From the NCBI RefSeq assembly GCF_003627815.1, contig NZ_CP032698.1, positions 7,502,001 through 7,566,000 of the forward strand: a stretch of DNA of 64,000 nucleotides, read 5' to 3'. A program made the translations under genes and the position numbers. Below are positions 39,277 through 48,094 of this stretch, in pieces. Source of the DNA: Streptomyces hundungensis. Its GTDB lineage: Bacteria; Actinomycetota; Actinomycetes; Streptomycetales; Streptomycetaceae. Numbering within the stretch: the stretch's first letter is position 1; each line of letters starts with the position of its first letter. The notes beneath the pieces were generated by a model, which had not been told where the DNA came from, did not search any database, and saw only the letters and a program-made list of their open reading frames with translations.

Positions 39277-39894
39277 CTAGGAGTCCTCCGTCCCCCGGAC
39301 GTGGCCCGTGTGCGCCCCGACGAGCAGGGCGACCAGTCGTCGGGCCTGATCCCGGGGGTCGGGGGCGTCGGGCCAGGCGGTCATCACCAGGTGGTGGAGC
39401 GTGCCGACCAGGGCTAGGGCGATCGCGGAGGTGTCCGCGTCGCCCGTGAGCCGCCCGAGCCGGGCCTCCGCGTCGAGGTAGTCCGTGATCGAATCCTGGA
39501 TCGCGGTGAATCCCGGGGCCCCCGCCGCCAGCGCCCGGCGAATGCGCTCGGAGGTGGCCGGGCGGCTCAGGGCCAGACCCGCCACGGTGGGATCGAGCGA
39601 GGTGAGCAGGGCCAGGGCGAGCTCACCGAGGTTGGCGGCGACGGTGGAGCGGCCGGCGAGTCCGGGCAACTCCGCGGCCTCCCGGGCGCAGCGGGCGAGC
39701 CGGTCCAGCACCAGCTCGGCGACGAACTCGTCCAGCCCGTCGAAGTGCGTGTGCAGCATGCCCTTGGCGCAGCCCGCCTCGGCGGTGACGGCCCTGCTGG
39801 TCAGGGCGGCCGGGCCCTCACGGGACAGGACGCGTACCGCCGCGTCGAAGAGCCGCTCGCGAACATCGGGAATCGCAACCCCACGCGGTGACAT
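39277..39894 (-). CDS. TetR family regulator
   Basis: This is a 205-aa protein. The helix-turn-helix lies at about residues 10–55 (RLFDAAVRVLSREGPAALTSRAVTAEAGCAKGMLHTHFDGLDEF). AAGGAGG sits 4 nt before the ATG at 39894. It is divergent from the methyltransferase gene, with TGGGC/GCCCA repeats between, and probably controls that gene. Confidence 0.88.
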   Translation of the reverse strand: MSPRGVAIPDVRERLFDAAVRVLSREGPAALTSRAVTAEAGCAKGMLHTHFDGLDEFVAELVLDRLARCAREAAELPGLAGRSTVAANLGELALALLTSLDPTVAGLALSRPATSERIRRALAAGAPGFTAIQDSITDYLDAEARLGRLTGDADTSAIALALVGTLHHLVMTAWPDAPDPRDQARRLVALLVGAHTGHVRGTEDS

Positions 39895-39992
39895 GGGCCT
39901 CCTTGGTCGAGTGGGTGAGTGGTGTCGAGTGACGCCTCGACCCGCGCCGCCAACTCCGCTGGCAAGCAAGGGGGTTGTTGGTTTGGGTGTCC

Positions 39993-40018
39993 GCCCATAC
40001 TGTTTGGGCAGGCGCCCA
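39993..40018. promoter_or_regulatory. Overlapping GCCCA / TGGGC operator repeats
   Basis: GCCCA (39993), TGGGC (40005) and GCCCA (40014) form two overlapping inverted repeats in the divergent promoter region. The right pair (40005–40018) is TGGGC-AGGC-GCCCA. Likely operator for the adjacent TetR protein. Confidence 0.55.
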
Positions 40019-40059
40019 TTCTAGGCGTCCTGGTGCTGTTTCCAGTAGGGGGAAGTCCT

Positions 40060-40947
40060 ATGAGCACGGTCGTCAACACCGAACAGGCGCAGTCCTGGAA
40101 CGGTTACGAAGGGGAGCACTGGGCCCAGAACCAGGAACGCTGGGACGCGGTGAACGGGGGGTTCGACGACCTGCTGCTCACCACCGCGGCCCTCGGGGAG
40201 CACGACCGCGTTCTGGACGTGGGCTGCGGATCGGGGAGTACGACACGGCAGGCGGGGTGTCGCGTTTGCCGAGGTGAGGTGCTGGGCCTGGACCTGTCGG
40301 CGCCCATGCTGGCACGGGCCCGGGAGTCGGCCCGCCGCGAGGGTCTGGCCCACGTCCGCTTCGAGCAGGGCGATGCCCAGGTCCATGAGCTTCCGGCGGA
40401 CACCTATGACGTCGCGATCAGCAGGTTCGGGGTGATGTTCTTCGCCGACCCCGTGGCCGCCTTCACCCACATCGCTCGGGCACTGAAGCCAGGTGGCCGC
40501 GTGGCGTTCCTGTGCTCGGGGGAGCCCGAAGGCAATGAATGGCTCCAGGCGCTGGCCGCGCTCCGTGACCTTCTGCCCATCGGCGGCCTCGGCACCCCGG
40601 GCGCTCCGGGCATGTTCTCCCTGGCGGACCCGGACGCCGCCCGCGCGACGCTTTCGGCCGCCGGGTTCGAGGAGGTCGAGGTGGTGGCCGCTCGGGCGTA
40701 CGGGATCTGGGGCCGCGACGCCGAGGACGCCGCCGGGTTTCTGCTCGGCTCGGGCCCCGGGCGGCATCTCCTCAGCCAGGTCGACGAGGAGAGTCGGGAG
40801 CGGGCCCGCCGACGGCTCACCGCGATCCTGCGGGCCCACGAGAGCGACGGGGCGGTGCGGCTGCGCACCAGCGCCTGGCTCGTCACCGGGCGTCGCACGG
40901 ACCGGTCGGAGCGGGCCGTGGCCCGGCCGGAGAGGTCTTCGGAGTAG
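40060..40947 (+). CDS. Class I SAM-dependent methyltransferase
   Basis: This is a 295-aa enzyme. Motif I is VLDVGCGSGSTTRQA (about 53–67), the acidic strand LGLDLSAPML, then FEQGDAQVHELP and FDVMFFADP-type post-motif segments, as in ubiquinone/menaquinone-like (UbiE/COQ5-type) methyltransferases. The residues between motif I and the acidic strand (GCRVCRGEV) look atypical. GGGGGAAG precedes the ATG. It is probably regulated by the divergent TetR protein. The acceptor is unknown. Confidence 0.88.
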   Translation: MSTVVNTEQAQSWNGYEGEHWAQNQERWDAVNGGFDDLLLTTAALGEHDRVLDVGCGSGSTTRQAGCRVCRGEVLGLDLSAPMLARARESARREGLAHVRFEQGDAQVHELPADTYDVAISRFGVMFFADPVAAFTHIARALKPGGRVAFLCSGEPEGNEWLQALAALRDLLPIGGLGTPGAPGMFSLADPDAARATLSAAGFEEVEVVAARAYGIWGRDAEDAAGFLLGSGPGRHLLSQVDEESRERARRRLTAILRAHESDGAVRLRTSAWLVTGRRTDRSERAVARPERSSE

Positions 40948-40958
40948 CGTGCCGGGTG

Positions 40959-40989
40959 GTCAACGGCCGCCGTACGAACGGCCGTTGAC
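40959..40989. terminator. Bidirectional terminator
   Basis: An 11-bp perfect inverted repeat (40959–40969 / 40979–40989) with a 9-nt loop lies between the convergent methyltransferase and SH3 genes. Confidence 0.75.
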
Positions 40990-41007
40990 GACCACGGACG
41001 CGTCAGC

Positions 41008-41397
41008 TCACTTGCAGTACGGCACGGGCGACAGGTTCTGCACATAGCGGGCGCTGACCCAGCCGGGCTTGCCCGCTCCGAGCTTGTACCAGAGCTTGTT
41101 GCCGTCCACGTTCTGGCCGGTCTTCTTGCACTTCAGCGCGGCCACCGTGCCCTGGGGCAGCAGATTGAGCCGCTGGGAGGCGGTGGTCGCCTCCTGGTGG
41201 ACCCACAGGCCGCCGTTGGCGACGACCTTGCCCTGGGGCTCCGCCGTCGGCGCGGCGGGGGCAGTCTGCTGGGCCGGGCCCGGGACGGGCGTCGGGTCCG
41301 CCGCCGAGGCCCCGCCCGCCGTGAGCAGGATCCCCGATCCGGCGAGTGCCGCGATCGCGCACGCCGAGACCATCCTGCGCATGCCAGATACGTACAT
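41008..41397 (-). CDS. Secreted bacterial SH3-domain protein
   Basis: This is a 129-aa protein with a signal peptide (about 1–32, ending ASA), a short Pro-rich linker and a bacterial SH3 fold: GLWVHQEATTASQRLNLLPQGTVAALKCKK...LWYKLGAGKPGWVSARYVQNL. One Cys pair (KCKK and YCK) may form a disulfide. Such domains bind cell-wall peptides. GAAGGGG precedes the ATG. Confidence 0.85.
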   Translation of the reverse strand: MYVSGMRRMVSACAIAALAGSGILLTAGGASAADPTPVPGPAQQTAPAAPTAEPQGKVVANGGLWVHQEATTASQRLNLLPQGTVAALKCKKTGQNVDGNKLWYKLGAGKPGWVSARYVQNLSPVPYCK

Positions 41398-41624
41398 GCT
41401 GTTCCCCTTCGTTCCCTTTGGGATGTGCGCCCTGTAGGAGCGATGGCGACGGCGATCCGTTCCACACGAATGGAGTAACTTCCGGACATCTCAAGGCAGT
41501 TGATGTTCCGATCGGATGAGTGGCCGACCGCCCGGGGGTGTGCCTCGGGGTGTACAGGGGCGAGGGGTGCGGAGGTGCCCATGGGTGCATACGGGGTCGG
41601 CGGGCGGGGCAGGATGTTGCGGCC

Positions 41625-42371
41625 ATGTCACGCCCGTTCCTCCGGAAGGAAGCCCCTCAAGTGCTCCGTAGACAAGGCGCGTTGCTCGCCGCCGCCGTCC
41701 TGCTCCCGCTCGTCACGGCGACCCAGGCGGGTGCGGCGGCCCCGGCCGCGCGGGCAGGCACCACGACCCCGGCAGGCCCGGCCGCCGTCACGACCCCGGC
41801 GCAGCCGGCCGCCGCCTGCGCCTACACCCCGGCCGTTCCCGCCGACAACTACAAGGGGATACCGGACTTCGACCCGGTCAAGGCCGCCCGGCCCTTCAGC
41901 GCCACGCTGCGCACCAGCCAGGGCGCCATCACCTTCAAGGCGCTGACCGACAAGGCCCCCTGCACCACCAACTCCTTCCGGTTCCTCGCCGAGAAGCACT
42001 ACTTCGACGGTTCGCACTGCCACCGGCTCACCACCGCCCGGCTTTACGTCCTTCAGTGCGGCGACCCGACCGGCACGGGCAGCGGCGGCCCCGGGTACTC
42101 CTTCCCGGACGAGAACCTCACCGGCGCGACCTATCCGGCGGGCACGGTGGCGATGGCCAACGCCGGCCCGAACACCAACGGCAGCCAGTTCTTCTTCGTC
42201 TGGAAGGACACCAAGCTCTCGCCCGCCTACACGCCCTTCGGCCGCGTCACGTCCGGGCTCGACGTCCTGAAGAAGATCGCGGCGGGTGGCGAGGACGACC
42301 AGAACGGCCCCGGCGACGGGTACCCCACGCTCCCCGTGAACATCAAGCACGTCCAGATCCGGAAGGGGTGA
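41625..42371 (+). CDS. Secreted cyclophilin-type peptidyl-prolyl isomerase
   Basis: This is a 248-aa exported isomerase that speeds cis–trans change at proline bonds. The signal peptide (VLRRQGALLAAAVLLPLVTATQAGA) is followed by a Thr/Pro linker. The cyclophilin domain shows APCTTNSFRFLAEKHYFDGSHCHRLTT, LQCGDPTGTGSGGPGY, GTVAMANAGPNTNGSQFF and YTPFGRV, with the catalytic Arg of FHR replaced in the sequence CHR (Arg kept). A GTG at 41661 preceded by AAGGAAG is an alternative start. Confidence 0.92.
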   Translation: MSRPFLRKEAPQVLRRQGALLAAAVLLPLVTATQAGAAAPAARAGTTTPAGPAAVTTPAQPAAACAYTPAVPADNYKGIPDFDPVKAARPFSATLRTSQGAITFKALTDKAPCTTNSFRFLAEKHYFDGSHCHRLTTARLYVLQCGDPTGTGSGGPGYSFPDENLTGATYPAGTVAMANAGPNTNGSQFFFVWKDTKLSPAYTPFGRVTSGLDVLKKIAAGGEDDQNGPGDGYPTLPVNIKHVQIRKG

Positions 42372-42392
42372 CCCGGGGTCGATCCGCCGGGG

Positions 42393-42414
42393 CGATCCCC
42401 CCTCTTGGGGATCG
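42393..42414. terminator. Terminator between isomerase and aldo/keto reductase
   Basis: An 8-bp perfect inverted repeat CGATCCCC-CCTCTT-GGGGATCG lies 21 bp after the isomerase stop, between convergent genes. Confidence 0.65.
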
Positions 42415-42492
42415 GCCCGCTTCGGCGCCGTAGCGCCACGCGGTCGGGCGCCCGGCGGGCCGTCCCCGCCGGGGCCCGGTCCCGTCGCGCGG

Positions 42493-43467
42493 TCAGGAGT
42501 AGAAGTTGCGCTGCCAGCGGTGCCCGGCCAGCACGGCGAGCCGGTCGGCGCTCAGCGCACGGCCGTCACTGAGCGCCGTGTTGCGCTCTACATTGGCGAC
42601 GTCGCGCATGCCCGGGATGACGGTGGACACCGCCGGGTTGCTCAGCACGAAACGCAGCGCGGTCTCCGCGATCTCGTCCGGGGCGATGCCCAGGTCGGCG
42701 ACGATCGCGGCGACCCGCCGCTCCACCTGGGCCGGGCGGTCGCCCCGGAAGTAGCGGTTGCGCCAGTCGCCCTCGGGGAACGTCGTGTCGGCGGTGATCC
42801 GGCCGGTGAGGCCACCCTCGTCGAGGGCCACCCGCACGATGACGCCGACGCCGTGCTCCTCGCAGGCGGGAAACAGTTCGTCGGCGGGCGACTGGTCGAA
42901 GATGTTGTAGATGACCTGCACGCTGTCCACGGCGCCGCTGCGCACGAGCGCCAGCGCGGTGTCGGGGCGGTGGTCGTTGACGGAGACGCCGAACAGGCCG
43001 ATCTTGCCCTCCTGTTTGAGGTCGGCGACGGTCTCCAGCCAGTCGCCGCGCCCCACCCACTCGTCGTTCCAGACGTGGAGCTGCAAGACGTCGAAGTAAT
43101 CCAGGCCGCTCGCGCGCAGACTGGTCTCCAGGCTTTCGCGGATGTGCGCGCCGGGGAAGGCCTGCGCGGGGTCGATGCCGTCGAGGGCCGGCCAGACGCC
43201 GTTCTTCGGCGCCACCTTGGTGGCCACGCGGACCGTGTCCCCGGAGGCCGTGGACCGCTCGCGCACGACGCGGCCCACGATCCGCTCGCTCTCGCCGTAG
43301 CCGCGCGCGGTGTCGATGAAGTTCACGCCCAGGTCGATGGCCCGGTGCAGGGCGCGCAGGGACTCGTCCTCGGTGGCACCCACCCAGCTGGACGCGCCGA
43401 TGCCCCAGGCGCCGTAACCGATCTCGGACACCGAAAGCCCGCTGCGTCCCAATTCGCGGTAGCGCAC
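42493..43467 (-). CDS. Aldo/keto reductase
   Basis: This is a 324-aa NADPH-dependent oxidoreductase of the AKR TIM-barrel family. The catalytic tetrad is visible: Asp52 (DTARGYG), Tyr57, Lys in VATKVAPK and His in LQLHVWND. I chose the GTG at 43467 because GGAGGACGACG lies just upstream; an ATG 15 bp earlier is possible. It is monocistronic, substrate unknown. Confidence 0.9.
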   Translation of the reverse strand: MRYRELGRSGLSVSEIGYGAWGIGASSWVGATEDESLRALHRAIDLGVNFIDTARGYGESERIVGRVVRERSTASGDTVRVATKVAPKNGVWPALDGIDPAQAFPGAHIRESLETSLRASGLDYFDVLQLHVWNDEWVGRGDWLETVADLKQEGKIGLFGVSVNDHRPDTALALVRSGAVDSVQVIYNIFDQSPADELFPACEEHGVGVIVRVALDEGGLTGRITADTTFPEGDWRNRYFRGDRPAQVERRVAAIVADLGIAPDEIAETALRFVLSNPAVSTVIPGMRDVANVERNTALSDGRALSADRLAVLAGHRWQRNFYS

Positions 43468-43586
43468 CGTCGTCCTCCACATCGTCGTCCTGGTCCCGGC
43501 CAGGCCATGGCCCGGAAGGAAATCACGTCGACCATAGGCGACTTGGGCCCGTGGGGCAGGTTGGTTTTCGTCCCGGGGGTGGCGGC

Positions 43587-44699
43587 TCAGTTCGCGTCGA
43601 GCCGGGCGCTCAGCCATTCCAGAGAGGGCGGGATCTCACGCAGCCAGGTGTTGAAGTTGTGGCCGCCGGACGCCAGCGTGATCGAGGAGACGTGGGCGGG
43701 TTTCTTGACCTTCGCGATGAACTTCTGGGTCTCCTTGAGGTTGCTCTCGCCCTGCTTCGACGTCGTGACCAGGAAGGACGAGTTCCCCTGGGGCAGATGA
43801 TCGAGGCTCCACAGCAGGTCCGAGCGCTTCTCCTCGTGTCTGTTCCCGTGGAAGAGGTCGCCGGACTGGAGGTCGACCTCGGGCTTGTAGTCGGCGGAGA
43901 GTCCGACCCCGGCCGCGTACGCCTCCGGGTGGTGCAGGGCGATCTTCAGGGCGCAGTAGCCGCCCGTCGAGTCGCCGATGAAGCCCCAGTTGCGCGGTTT
44001 CGTGCCGACCCGGTACGTACCCGAGATCGCCTTGCGCAGATCGTCCGCGAAGAACGTCTCCGTCTGGGGGCCGCCGGGGATGTCGATGCACTGGGTGTTG
44101 CGCGGCGGGGCGATGGTGGGCCGCATCATCACCAGGATCATCGGCTGCGTCTTGTGCTGCTTGGACAGCGTCCACGCGGTCTTGGGGTAGTGCAGCCCCT
44201 TGATGAGGTTCTCGGCGGTGCCGGGGAAGCCCGTCAGCACCACCGTCACGGGGAAGGACTTCGTCTCGTACCCCTTCTGGAAGTACTCCGGCGGCAGATA
44301 GACGTAGGCCGGAGTGACTATCCGGGACCGCTCTCCCTGCACCGACACCTTCTGGACCTCGCCGCCGATGCTGGGCTTCCCGGCGCCCGGCACATCGACC
44401 TTCTGCTTGCCCGCCACTTTCACTCCGGGGCTCACGGCCGACTCCGCGCCCAGCACCCCGACGCCGTCCTGCCGGCCGAACAGGTCGGCCCACGAACCGT
44501 AGAAGAGGAACGACTTGTTGGCCGCGAGGCCCACGGTGGAGAAGAGCAGCAACTGGACCGCGCACAGCAGGCCCACCCGCCCGAGGACCGGCCGCCATCC
44601 GAGGCCCGACAGTCGTGGCCACTGCCAGACGACGAGGGCGATCCCCAGCATCGTGCAGCACACGGCCACAGCCACAGTGGTGGTACTCGTCAGGCCCAT
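43587..44699 (-). CDS. Membrane-anchored esterase (esterase D / mycolyltransferase-like)
   Basis: This is a 370-aa protein. Three N-terminal membrane helices (about 8–25, 35–60) are followed by an alpha/beta-hydrolase domain of the esterase D type. The nucleophile elbow is GDSTGG and the late His sits in GGHNFNTW. In Corynebacteriales the family moves mycolates; Streptomyces lacks mycolic acids, so an ester hydrolase on the cell surface is more likely. Start chosen at the ATG at 44699, upstream signal weak. Confidence 0.82.
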   Translation of the reverse strand: MGLTSTTTVAVAVCCTMLGIALVVWQWPRLSGLGWRPVLGRVGLLCAVQLLLFSTVGLAANKSFLFYGSWADLFGRQDGVGVLGAESAVSPGVKVAGKQKVDVPGAGKPSIGGEVQKVSVQGERSRIVTPAYVYLPPEYFQKGYETKSFPVTVVLTGFPGTAENLIKGLHYPKTAWTLSKQHKTQPMILVMMRPTIAPPRNTQCIDIPGGPQTETFFADDLRKAISGTYRVGTKPRNWGFIGDSTGGYCALKIALHHPEAYAAGVGLSADYKPEVDLQSGDLFHGNRHEEKRSDLLWSLDHLPQGNSSFLVTTSKQGESNLKETQKFIAKVKKPAHVSSITLASGGHNFNTWLREIPPSLEWLSARLDAN

Positions 44700-44846
44700 G
44701 GGTCCAGAACACTCTCTGCGAACGGCTCTGCCGGACGCGGCGGCGTGGCCGTCGTCCAGCCGCACCGCCTCGGGGGTGCGCATGGAGCTAGACCGCGATC
44801 CGGCGCGATCCGTTCCCTCGCGGGACGCGTCTTTGCGCAGGCGCCC

Positions 44847-45284
44847 TCAGGGCGTCGGGCGGCCCGTCCCGCGCCCCGTCTCCTCGGCGCTCCGACGCCG
44901 GGCCGCCGTGTCGCGCTCGTCGGCAGTCGACAGCCAGAAGTAGAGCGGCGGCAGGGCGAGTTCGAGGCCCATCAGGACGATCTGGAACCAGTCCGGACGG
45001 CCGAGCGAGGCCCACGACAGAAGCCTGGACGCGCCTCCGAGGAAGAATATTCCGGCCAGCGCCCGCACCATCCTGGAAGGGATCGGCGTTTGCCGCGCCA
45101 CCCAGATCCAGGCCAGTCCGTACCCGAGGAAGATCGCGCCGAAGAACCGCATCAGGCTGTCCACCGTCGGCCCCGGTGAGCCCGCGCCGGGCACCGTCCC
45201 CATACCGATGAGGAGATGTGCGGCGCCGATCACCACATCGGTGACGCCCATCGCCCAGGAAAGCCACTTGAGGAGCCGGGCCAT
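44847..45284 (-). CDS. DUF4345-like four-helix membrane protein
   Basis: This 145-aa integral membrane protein has four hydrophobic helices. The segments LMRFFGAIFLGYGLAWIW and FLGGASRLLSWASLGRPDWFQ are typical of DUF4345 proteins. It is divergent from a TetR gene, with TTAGTAG/CTACTAA between them, so it is probably the TetR target. Function unknown. Confidence 0.82.
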   Translation of the reverse strand: MARLLKWLSWAMGVTDVVIGAAHLLIGMGTVPGAGSPGPTVDSLMRFFGAIFLGYGLAWIWVARQTPIPSRMVRALAGIFFLGGASRLLSWASLGRPDWFQIVLMGLELALPPLYFWLSTADERDTAARRRSAEETGRGTGRPTP

Positions 45285-45302
45285 GGTGGGTCCCCCTTCG
45301 CC

Positions 45303-45324
45303 TTAGTAGGCATGTGTCTACTAA
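45303..45324. promoter_or_regulatory. Operator candidate TTAGTAG-N8-CTACTAA
   Basis: A 22-bp interrupted palindrome with 7-bp perfect arms lies just upstream of the DUF4345-like start. A half-site (GTAGACAC) recurs at about 45344, closer to the TetR start. Likely bound by the adjacent TetR protein. Confidence 0.7.
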
Positions 45325-45372
45325 TGCGACCATAGGATCGCCAGTAGACACACGTCAAGTAACGTGACGGCC

Positions 45373-45978
45373 ATGACCGCACGCCGCAGGCTGACCCCCG
45401 AGGAGCGCCGCACGGAGCTGCTCGACACCGGAGCCCGCCTGTTCGCGGCGAAGCCGTACCACGACGTACTGATGGAGGAGGTGGCCGAACAGGCCGGTGT
45501 CTCCCGGGCGTTGCTCTACCGCTACTTCCCCAACAAGCAGGCCCTGTTCGCCGCCGTCTACCGGCAGGCCTCGGACCGGTTGCTCGACGGAACGCCCATC
45601 GACCCGACGCGGTCCCTGCGCGCGCAGCTCTCCGCCGGGCTCGATGTCCACTTCGACTACTTCGCCGCGAACCGCAACACCGTGCTGGCCGCCAACCGGG
45701 TCCTCGCCGGCGACCCGGTGATCCAGGGGATCATCACCGACGAACTGGCCGAGCTGAGCCGCCGCGTGCTCGACGCGACCGGCCTTCGAGGCCCGGCCCG
45801 GGACACGGTCCGCGCCGCCCTGGGCGCATGGCTGGTCTTCGTCCGCGCGCTGTGCGTGGACTGGCTGACGAACGAGACGTTCTCGCGGACCGAGCTGCGC
45901 GAGATGTCCCTCGGCGCGCTTCGGGGAACCCTGCGCGCCGTCGCCGGCGCCGAACGTCTGCTCGGCGCCGACGACTGA
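45373..45978 (+). CDS. TetR family regulator
   Basis: This is a 201-aa protein. The helix-turn-helix RRTELLDTGARLFAAKPYHDVLMEEVAEQAGVSRALLYRYFPNKQAL lies at about residues 12–58. The C-terminal domain is helical. A GTG 9 bp earlier (45364) is an alternative start. It is divergent from the DUF4345-like gene, which it probably represses along with itself. Confidence 0.9.
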   Translation: MTARRRLTPEERRTELLDTGARLFAAKPYHDVLMEEVAEQAGVSRALLYRYFPNKQALFAAVYRQASDRLLDGTPIDPTRSLRAQLSAGLDVHFDYFAANRNTVLAANRVLAGDPVIQGIITDELAELSRRVLDATGLRGPARDTVRAALGAWLVFVRALCVDWLTNETFSRTELREMSLGALRGTLRAVAGAERLLGADD

Positions 45979-46008
45979 CCACCACCCGTCTCCCACCGCC
46001 TCGCGAGG

Positions 46009-47892
46009 TCAGCCGAGCGCGGGCGCCCCGCCGGGCCGCTCGAACTGGGTGCGGTACAACTCCTCGTAGCGGCCGCCGAGTTGGAGCAGTTCGTCGTGGG
46101 TGCCGCGCTCCACGATGTGGCCGTCCTCCACCACCAGGATGAGATCGGCGGAACGCACCGTGGAGAGCCGGTGTGCGATCACCACCGCGGTACGGCCCTC
46201 CAGCGCCTCGCTGAGCGCCTCCTGGACCGCCGCCTCCGACGTGTTGTCCAGGTGGGCGGTGGCCTCGTCGAGGATGACGACGCGCTGGCGGGCGAGGAGC
46301 AGCCGGGCGATGGTCAGACGCTGGCGCTCGCCGCCCGAGAGCCGGTAGCCGCGCTCGCCGACCACCGTGTCGAGCCCGTCGGGCAGCGACGCGACCAGAG
46401 CGTCCAGACGGGCGCGCCGCAGCGCGTCCCACAGGTGTTCCTCGTCCGCGTCCGGGCGGGCGAGCAGCAGATTGGCGCGGACCGACTCGTGGAAGAGGTG
46501 GCCGTCCTGGGTGACCATGCCGATGGTGTCCCGGATCGAGTCGGCGGTCAGGTCCCGTACGTCGATGCCGCCCAGACGCACCGTGCCCCCGTCGGCGTCG
46601 TACAGCCGGGGCAGGAGCTGGGCCACCGTCGACTTGCCCGCGCCCGACGACCCGACGAGGGCCACCATCTGTCCGGGCTCGGCCCGGAAGGAGACGCCGT
46701 GCAACACCTCGGTGCCGCCCCGGGTGTCGAGGCTGGAGACCTCCTCCAGGGAGGCCAGGGACACCTTGTCGGCGGACGGATAGCCGAACCGCACATCGTG
46801 GAACTCCACCGACACCGGCCCATCGGGCACCTCGCGCGCGTCCGGCTTCTCCGCGATGAGCGGCTTCAGGTCGAGCACCTCGAAGACCCGCTCGAAACTG
46901 ACCAGCGCGCTCATCACCTCCACGCGCGCCCCGGCCAGCGAGGTCAGCGGCGCGTAGAGCCGGGTCAGAAGCAGCGCGAGCGAGACGACCGAGCCCGCTT
47001 CGAGGGTGCCGCGCAGCGCGTAGTAGCCGCCGAGTCCGTAGACCAGGGCGAGCGCCAGGGCGGAGACGAGGGTGAGCGCGGTGATGAACGCCGACTGCGC
47101 CATCGCCGTACGGACGCCGATGTCACGCACCCGGCCGGCTCGGGCGGCGAACTCGGCGGACTCGTCGGCGGGCCGCCCGAACAGTTTGATCAGGGTCGCC
47201 CCGGGTGCCGAGAACCGCTCGGTCATCCGGGTGCCCATCGCCGCGTTGTGCTCGGCGGCCTCCCGCTGGAGACGCGCCATCCGGGTGCCCATCCGGCGCG
47301 CGGGCAGCACGAACACCGGCAGCAGGACCAGGGCGAGCAGCGTGATCTGCCAGGAGATGCCGAGCATCACCGCGAGGGTGAGCAGCAGCGTGACGAGGTT
47401 GCTGACCACACCGGACAGCGTGTTGCTGAACGCCCGCTGCGCCCCGATCACGTCGTTGTTGAGGCGGCTCACGAGCGCGCCGGTGCGGGTGCGGGTGAAG
47501 AACGCGACCGGCATCCGCTGCACATGGTCGAAGACGGCGGTCCGCAGATCGAGGATCAGCCCCTCGCCGAGCGTCGAGGACAGCCACCGGCTCACGATGC
47601 CGAGCGCCGCCTCCGCGACGGCGATCGCGGCGATGAGCAGGGCGAGCCGGGTGACGGTCCCGCTCTCCTTGCGCGCGACGATCGCGTCCACCACCCGCCC
47701 GGCGAGCAGGGGTGTGGCCACCGCGAGCAGCGCGGTGGCCACGCTCAGGACCAGGAACAGGGCGATGCGGCGCCGGTGCGGGCGGGCGAACGCGGCGATC
47801 CGGCCCAGCGTGGCGCGGTTGAAGGGACGCTTGTCCTGCTGGGCGTTCATGACGTTGTGGAGCTGTGTCCACGCGGTGGCTTCCATACTCAT
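46009..47892 (-). CDS. ABC exporter half-transporter (membrane domain fused to ATPase)
   Basis: This is a 627-aa protein. The N-terminal membrane domain (about 35–330) has six helices. The ATPase domain carries GSSGAGKST (Walker A, about 415), LSGGERQR (signature), VVILDEAT (Walker B) and AHRLST (H-loop). It works as a homodimer or with a partner to export lipids, peptides or drugs using ATP. No partner gene is adjacent, so a homodimer is likely. The start is uncertain within a few codons (ATGs at 47892 and 47886). Confidence 0.92.
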   Translation of the reverse strand: MSMEATAWTQLHNVMNAQQDKRPFNRATLGRIAAFARPHRRRIALFLVLSVATALLAVATPLLAGRVVDAIVARKESGTVTRLALLIAAIAVAEAALGIVSRWLSSTLGEGLILDLRTAVFDHVQRMPVAFFTRTRTGALVSRLNNDVIGAQRAFSNTLSGVVSNLVTLLLTLAVMLGISWQITLLALVLLPVFVLPARRMGTRMARLQREAAEHNAAMGTRMTERFSAPGATLIKLFGRPADESAEFAARAGRVRDIGVRTAMAQSAFITALTLVSALALALVYGLGGYYALRGTLEAGSVVSLALLLTRLYAPLTSLAGARVEVMSALVSFERVFEVLDLKPLIAEKPDAREVPDGPVSVEFHDVRFGYPSADKVSLASLEEVSSLDTRGGTEVLHGVSFRAEPGQMVALVGSSGAGKSTVAQLLPRLYDADGGTVRLGGIDVRDLTADSIRDTIGMVTQDGHLFHESVRANLLLARPDADEEHLWDALRRARLDALVASLPDGLDTVVGERGYRLSGGERQRLTIARLLLARQRVVILDEATAHLDNTSEAAVQEALSEALEGRTAVVIAHRLSTVRSADLILVVEDGHIVERGTHDELLQLGGRYEELYRTQFERPGGAPALG

Positions 47893-48094
47893 GCGAGGAA
47901 CGTACGACCTCAACCTCGCTGGAGGTCAACGTTCGCCCGGATCACGACCTTCGAAGGGGTCAATGATCTCCAGGGCAATGTCGAGGGCGTCGCGGCCACA
48001 GACACTGCCCTGCCGTCCGGGGACCCACCCGCTGCGGCTCCCGTAGGTTCGGGTGCGAGGCGGTGCCGTACCGCCCCGGACCTGGGGAGAGACG